Positions 49,964 to 53,759 of a DNA stretch of 53,759 nucleotides are shown piece by piece. Origin of the DNA: Elusimicrobiota bacterium (GTDB taxonomy: Bacteria; Elusimicrobiota; Elusimicrobia; UBA1565; UBA9628); the NCBI GenBank assembly GCA_016191335.1, contig JACPOW010000019.1, positions 1-53,759 of the forward strand, written 5' to 3'. The stretch's first letter is position 1. Every line of letters begins with the position of its first letter. A program made the translations under genes and the position numbers. Below the pieces are notes generated by a model. That model was not told the origin of the DNA, made no database searches, and was given only the letters and a program-made list of their open reading frames with translations.

Positions 49964-51124
49964 TCAGAAGGTGATCACGACGGCCGCCTGGACGACCCGG
50001 CCTTCCAGGACGATGGATTTCGTCGTGGTCGGGATCGCGTAGAAGAGGTACAGCGCCTCTCCCTTGACCGAGACGTTGTCGTTGACGGCCATGTGAGCGC
50101 CGCCCGAGTACGAGCGCATCACCTCGCGGCCGGATCCGCCGCCCGCGCGGCCGGTGTGGTAGTTCTCCGCGTGCCCCCAGCCGACGACCTTTCGTCCTCG
50201 GACGGTGAAGAGCGGGTGGGAGGCGGTCAGGAAGGCTCCGTGCGTGGACCAGGACTGCGAGCGCAAGGACTGGGCCATGCCCTCGTCGCCGGTGGCGTGA
50301 AGGTGCAGGTACTCGGCCAGCAGGTCGAACTCGCCCGGGGTCCAGTGGACGTGGGCCCCCGCCATCTGAAGGAGCCGGCGGTTCTGCTGGTCCCACGCCC
50401 CGCGGTAGTAGGAGGCGCCGACCTCCCCGTCCCCGGCGCGCGAGAAGGCGAGCTGGCCGCCGAAGGCGATGTCCTTGTTGTTGTTGCCGGAGCCGAGGTT
50501 CCCGCTGAGCGCCAAGCCGCCGGGCAAGGAGGGGCTGCGAAGCGCGCCGGTGCTGCCGGCCACGCTGCCGTAGCCGTTGACCGCGTAGGCGCGCGCGTCC
50601 AGTCCCCAGCCGCTCTCCAGCTCGAAGCGCCGCGTCAGCACCGCGCCCGCGTCGGCGATGGGCAGGCCGAGGATGCCGTTGACATAGATGGGGGCGGAGA
50701 GCTCGACGCGCTGGAACGGATAGAAACGGCGGCTGTTGTAGTAGTTGAAGGGCAGGTTCACGCGGCCCGCCTGCAGGCGCGCGCCGCCCCAAGGCAGGGC
50801 CGCGTCGAGATACGCGTACTGGATGCGCGTCTGCCCGACGGTGTTGCCGACGCTGCGGAAGGTGAGGTCCATGAGGAAATCGACGTCCTCGCTGACCTTG
50901 GTCGTCGCGAACAGGCCGACGGCGTCGAGGCGGAAGCCGCGGGAGACGAGGTTGCCTTCCGGCGTGCCCGCGAGCACCGCGGCGGGGCCCCGCACCTGGA
51001 TCTGGCTGTCCACCGGCATGATCAGGCTGCCGTAGCCGGTGAACGCGACCTTCGCTCCGGCCGCGGGTGCGAGGAGCGCGGCCGCGATGGCGGCTGCCGT
51101 CAGTCGGCGGAGGAGGCGTCCCAT
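49964..51124 (-). CDS. Porin-like outer-membrane beta-barrel protein
   Basis: 386 residues from the ATG at 51124. A signal peptide (MGRLLRRLTAAAIAAALLAP) is followed by alternating amphipathic strands; RLQAGRVNLPFNYYNS is typical of porin-like barrels, and the protein ends in Phe (AAVVITF), the usual outer-membrane insertion signal. A TATAAT box on the reverse strand (51221-51216) lies 8 nt before another in-frame ATG at 51208, so the real start may be 28 residues earlier, which would place an unusually long charged region before the signal peptide. It is the first gene of the operon ending with the Rcp1-type regulator. Confidence 0.82.
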   Translation of the reverse strand: MGRLLRRLTAAAIAAALLAPAAGAKVAFTGYGSLIMPVDSQIQVRGPAAVLAGTPEGNLVSRGFRLDAVGLFATTKVSEDVDFLMDLTFRSVGNTVGQTRIQYAYLDAALPWGGARLQAGRVNLPFNYYNSRRFYPFQRVELSAPIYVNGILGLPIADAGAVLTRRFELESGWGLDARAYAVNGYGSVAGSTGALRSPSLPGGLALSGNLGSGNNNKDIAFGGQLAFSRAGDGEVGASYYRGAWDQQNRRLLQMAGAHVHWTPGEFDLLAEYLHLHATGDEGMAQSLRSQSWSTHGAFLTASHPLFTVRGRKVVGWGHAENYHTGRAGGGSGREVMRSYSGGAHMAVNDNVSVKGEALYLFYAIPTTTKSIVLEGRVVQAAVVITF

Positions 51125-51215
51125 GTCCGTGTTAGGGTAGGCGCCCGGGGCCGCCGTCGCCATGAGGGGATTGTCAGCGTTGTCAGCCGGCGTCCGGGAG
51201 GGGCTCATGGGGCGC

Positions 51216-51221
51216 ATTATA
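51216..51221 (-). promoter_or_regulatory. -10 box TATAAT for the porin/sensor operon
   Basis: Consensus TATAAT on the reverse strand. If the start is ATG 51208 the mRNA is leaderless; if it is 51124 there is an ~84-nt leader containing the direct repeat GCTGACAA(C/T). Confidence 0.6.
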
Positions 51222-51287
51222 GGCCCCTTCCCGGGCCGGGGGTATGGATGGTAAGTCACTCTTCCGTCGCGGCGGCGTGACGCGCGG

Positions 51288-51298
51288 TGTGCTAGAAT
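51288..51298 (+). promoter_or_regulatory. Extended -10 box (TGTGCTAGAAT) for the ROK kinase gene
   Basis: TAGAAT (51293-51298) preceded by TGTGC ends 7 nt before the ATG at 51305, predicting a leaderless mRNA. It is nearly identical to the box before the gene at 24002. Confidence 0.6.
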
Positions 51299-51304
51299 CC
51301 GCCC

Positions 51305-52267
51305 ATGGCCAAGAAGTTCTTCGTCGGCGTGGACGTCGGCGGCACCAAGATCGCGGCGGGGCTGGTGACGCCCCGGGGCGAGATCCTCGGCTGGGAGAAG
51401 GCCTCCACCCCGCGCGCGAAGGACGCCGGCGAGGTGATGAAGGTCATCGTCCGGGCGGTGCGCGACGTGATCTCCGACGCGGGCCTCAAGCCCCGCCGCC
51501 TTCGCGGCATCGGCATCGGCGTGCCCGGCCTCGTGGACGCGGCGAGCGGCAAGGTCCTCGTGGCGCCGAACCTCCCCATCGCGGGCCACCCGATCGCGGC
51601 GGAGCTCGAGCGCCGCTTCGGCGTGCCCGTGGCCCTCGGCAACGACGTGAACCTCGGCGTGCTCGGCGAGGCGTGGCGCGGCTCCGGCCGCGGCGTGGAC
51701 GATTTCGTCGGCATCTTCCCGGGGACCGGCGTCGGCGGCGGCGTGATCTCCTCCGGACGCCTGCTGCTGGGCGCCAACGGCGCGGCGGCGGAGCTCGGCC
51801 ACATCGTGCTGGACCCGAAAGGCCCCCGGTGCGGCTGCGGCGCGCGCGGCTGCCTGGAGGCCTACGCGAGCCGCACCGCGATGGAGCGCGACATCCGCGC
51901 CGGCGTCAAGGCGGGGGAGAAGACCGACATCGTCGCGCTCAACGGCGGGGCGCTCGACCAGATCAAGAGCAAAGTCCTCGCGCGCGCGCTGCGCCACCGC
52001 GACCCGCTCGTGACGCGCGTGCTGCGCGCCGCCGCCGAACGCCTCGGCGACGGCTGCGTGAGCATCCGCCACTGCTTCGACCCCGCGCTCTTCGTCCTGG
52101 GCGGCGGCGTGATCGAGGCCTGCGGCGACTTCATCCTGCCCATCGTCAAGCGGCGGCTGGCCGCCGACCCTCTGTTCAAGAGGATCGGCGCCTGCAAGGT
52201 GACCCGCTCCCGCCTCGGCGACGACGCCGTGGTGCTCGGCGCCGTCGCGCTCGCCCGCGGGCGCTGA
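51305..52267 (+). CDS. ROK-family sugar kinase (glucokinase-like)
   Basis: 320 residues, normal length for ROK glucokinases, which phosphorylate glucose or a related hexose with ATP in the cytosol. The phosphate-binding loop is VDVGGTKIAAG (9-19), the catalytic aspartate is in LGNDVNLG, and PGTGVGGG follows. The ROK zinc signature is complete: ELGHIVLDP with the metal-binding His, then CGCGARGCLEAYAS. There is no N-terminal HTH, so it is an enzyme rather than an NagC-type repressor. It is transcribed alone from a leaderless promoter that diverges from the porin operon, and is convergent with the next gene (3-nt gap). Confidence 0.93.
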   Translation: MAKKFFVGVDVGGTKIAAGLVTPRGEILGWEKASTPRAKDAGEVMKVIVRAVRDVISDAGLKPRRLRGIGIGVPGLVDAASGKVLVAPNLPIAGHPIAAELERRFGVPVALGNDVNLGVLGEAWRGSGRGVDDFVGIFPGTGVGGGVISSGRLLLGANGAAAELGHIVLDPKGPRCGCGARGCLEAYASRTAMERDIRAGVKAGEKTDIVALNGGALDQIKSKVLARALRHRDPLVTRVLRAAAERLGDGCVSIRHCFDPALFVLGGGVIEACGDFILPIVKRRLAADPLFKRIGACKVTRSRLGDDAVVLGAVALARGR

Positions 52268-52270
52268 CGC

Positions 52271-53759
52271 TCAGGGCGCGGAGATCTCCCGGACGCTCAT
52301 CTTCTTGTACAGCAGCCCGTTCGTCCCGACGTTGTCGCTGCGGAAGTAGACGGCGATGTTGGGCCGCCCCGTCTCGGAGCCGGGGCGCGCGTCGTCGTTG
52401 GTCAGGCGCAGGGCCGGGTCGATCCCGGACTTGCAGGGCGTGCCGCCGACGCCGAAGTTCCGGCCGTCGTCCTCGATCTCGTTGACCTTGGTCCAGGTCC
52501 CGCCGTTGGCCCCGTCCGTCAGGTCCATGTAGTTCTCGAGCTTCACGTTCCCGTTGGGCAGGTCGTACACCACCAGCTTGTAGCCGATCCAGGTCCGGTA
52601 CGGGAACGTCGACCACATGGCCTTGTTCCTGGTCGGCGAGGAGGCGGGGTGCTTGGTCTCCTTCTCGAAGTCGATTCGACCGTCGTAGCGGAAGCGGGCG
52701 CCGTTGCCGCGGCTGTCGCAGCCGTTGACCGTCTCGGAGGCGCCGTACGCGCTGTGGTTCGTGCGCGTGTGGTGGACGATGCCGCCGTAGGCGGTCCCGC
52801 TGTCCGCGACGCGGTAGGCGTACACCGTCGATTCCACATTGCGCCAGCTGGAGAGCAGCTGCGGGTCGTGGATGTACATGCGCGGGACCGCGCCGGACAT
52901 CGAGAACACGCCCTTGCCGTCCGCGGAATAGGTCGCGTCGCCCCGGCCGCGGAACCAGGGGTCGTCCGGGTCGGCCTGCCCCGACGAGAAGGTGCGCGCC
53001 CTGCCGTTGTCCCATTTGGAGACCCAGTTCTTGCCTCCGGCGGCGGAGGGATACAGCATCTTGACGCCGAAGCGGTCGGCGCCGCCGGTCTGCACGGCGT
53101 TGGCGACGGTGACGGGGATGGAGGCGGAGGCGCGGTTGCCGGCGGCGTCGCGGGCGGTGGCGGTCAAGGTGTGGGCGCCGTTGGCGACGGCCGTGGTGTT
53201 CCACGCCAGGGCGTAAGGCGGGGCGAGGACCTCGGCGCCCAGGTTGGCCCCGTCGAGCTTGAACTGCACTCCGGCCACGCCGGCGTCGTCCGTCGCCGAC
53301 GCGGAGACGGCGACGGAGCCCGCGACGGTGGCGCCCGAGGCGGGGGCGGTCAGCGCGGTCGCCGGCGGGGTGGTGTCGGCGGCGGGAGGAGGGGGAGGAG
53401 GGGCGCCGGCGCCCAGGGCGAAGGCGCACACCTGATGGGAGCCGGCGCCGGACTGCAGGGCGAGGTCGTCGAGGCTCGAGGTGGCGGCCTGCTCGGAGCG
53501 GAAGGCGTAGTTCGAGGCGACGGTGCGCTCGGCGGCGCCGGGCGGGGTGACGAAGACGGAGTAGCGGCGGGCGGCGGGGTCGACGGCGAGGCGGAACCTG
53601 TAGGTCGCGCCGGCGACGTAGGGGACGGCGGCGTCGGCGGCGTAGGCGCCGGCGTTGCGGGCGTCGATGTAGCCGGCGTTGTTGAAGCGCACGGCGGCGG
53701 CGAGGCCGGAGTAGCCGGAGGCGGCGCCGAGGGCGAGGCCGGTGAGGGCGTCGATGCGC
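52271..53759 (-). CDS. C-terminal part of an Ig-like-domain extracellular protein (start outside window)
   Basis: The frame is open to the window edge; the GTG at 53692 is internal, because in-frame coding continues upstream ([13 protein letters not shown]). 496 codons are visible. The first ~100 residues look like a beta-sandwich ([18 protein letters not shown]). After a Pro-rich linker comes a bacterial Ig-like domain ([19 protein letters not shown] to [11 protein letters not shown]). The last ~275 residues are a beta-rich jelly-roll-like unit with many Trp, Tyr and Asn residues, probably carbohydrate binding or cleaving, but no catalytic motif was recognised. Likely secreted. It is convergent with the ROK kinase gene. 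Confidence 0.75.
   Translation of the reverse strand, partial: RIDALTGLALGAASGYSGLAAAVRFNNAGYIDARNAGAYAADAAVPYVAGATYRFRLAVDPAARRYSVFVTPPGAAERTVASNYAFRSEQAATSSLDDLALQSGAGSHQVCAFALGAGAPPPPPPAADTTPPATALTAPASGATVAGSVAVSASATDDAGVAGVQFKLDGANLGAEVLAPPYALAWNTTAVANGAHTLTATARDAAGNRASASIPVTVANAVQTGGADRFGVKMLYPSAAGGKNWVSKWDNGRARTFSSGQADPDDPWFRGRGDATYSADGKGVFSMSGAVPRMYIHDPQLLSSWRNVESTVYAYRVADSGTAYGGIVHHTRTNHSAYGASETVNGCDSRGNGARFRYDGRIDFEKETKHPASSPTRNKAMWSTFPYRTWIGYKLVVYDLPNGNVKLENYMDLTDGANGGTWTKVNEIEDDGRNFGVGGTPCKSGIDPALRLTNDDARPGSETGRPNIAVYFRSDNVGTNGLLYKKMSVREISAP

Overview
The window is about 54 kb of uniformly GC-rich, densely coded bacterial chromosome. Signal peptides, a C-terminal-Phe beta-barrel protein and TolC-like segments indicate a diderm bacterium. 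Very large Ala/Pro-rich secreted proteins and enzymes with long N-terminal extensions would fit an Elusimicrobiota-like lineage, but that is an inference from gene style and not from any marker gene. No rRNA, tRNA, CRISPR array or prophage was found. No gap between genes exceeds about 215 bases.

Layout. 1-5.8 kb: the end of a large protein with a degenerate SecA-like helicase domain, a small GGQ release-factor-like rescue protein, the ribosome-assembly GTPase EngB, a secreted prolyl oligopeptidase and a two-TM K+ channel with an RCK domain. 5.8-7 kb: a REP-type (IS200-like) transposase gene whose HUH histidines are replaced, flanked by GCCTGGCAC-type repeats. 7-25.3 kb: one 16.8-kb gene for a 5611-residue modular envelope protein, followed by a 419-residue Ala/Pro/Ser-rich protein with a similar C-terminal membrane tail. 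25.3-34.2 kb: a histidine kinase coupled to a LysM/FecR protein, a reverse-strand GH57-like/CBM48-like pair, then glutamate dehydrogenase and a glycerate kinase-TPR fusion. 34.4-42.5 kb: two reverse-strand operons. One is HAMP protein, Ala-rich secreted protein, PDZ protein. The other is dapB, small membrane protein, folK, panB, alpha/beta hydrolase, panC. 42.5-53.8 kb: a PAS kinase, a superoxide dismutase, an HD-GYP protein, an MFS protein with a long secreted-like N-terminus, a four-gene porin/binding protein/kinase/response regulator operon, a ROK kinase and the end of an Ig-like extracellular protein.

Two themes recur. First, many operon-leading genes have a TAnnnT -10 hexamer whose last base lies only 6-10 nt before the start codon, implying leaderless or nearly leaderless mRNAs; downstream genes use 4-nt stop/start overlaps (ATGA, GTGA, TTGA). 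Second, an unusual set of envelope proteins (the giant protein, its 419-residue neighbour and the MFS protein) share a signal peptide followed by long Ala/Pro/Ser-rich sequence; the first two also share a C-terminal Pro-x-aromatic-Trp-Ala-Trp membrane segment. The giant gene and this possible envelope system are the best candidates for undescribed biology here.
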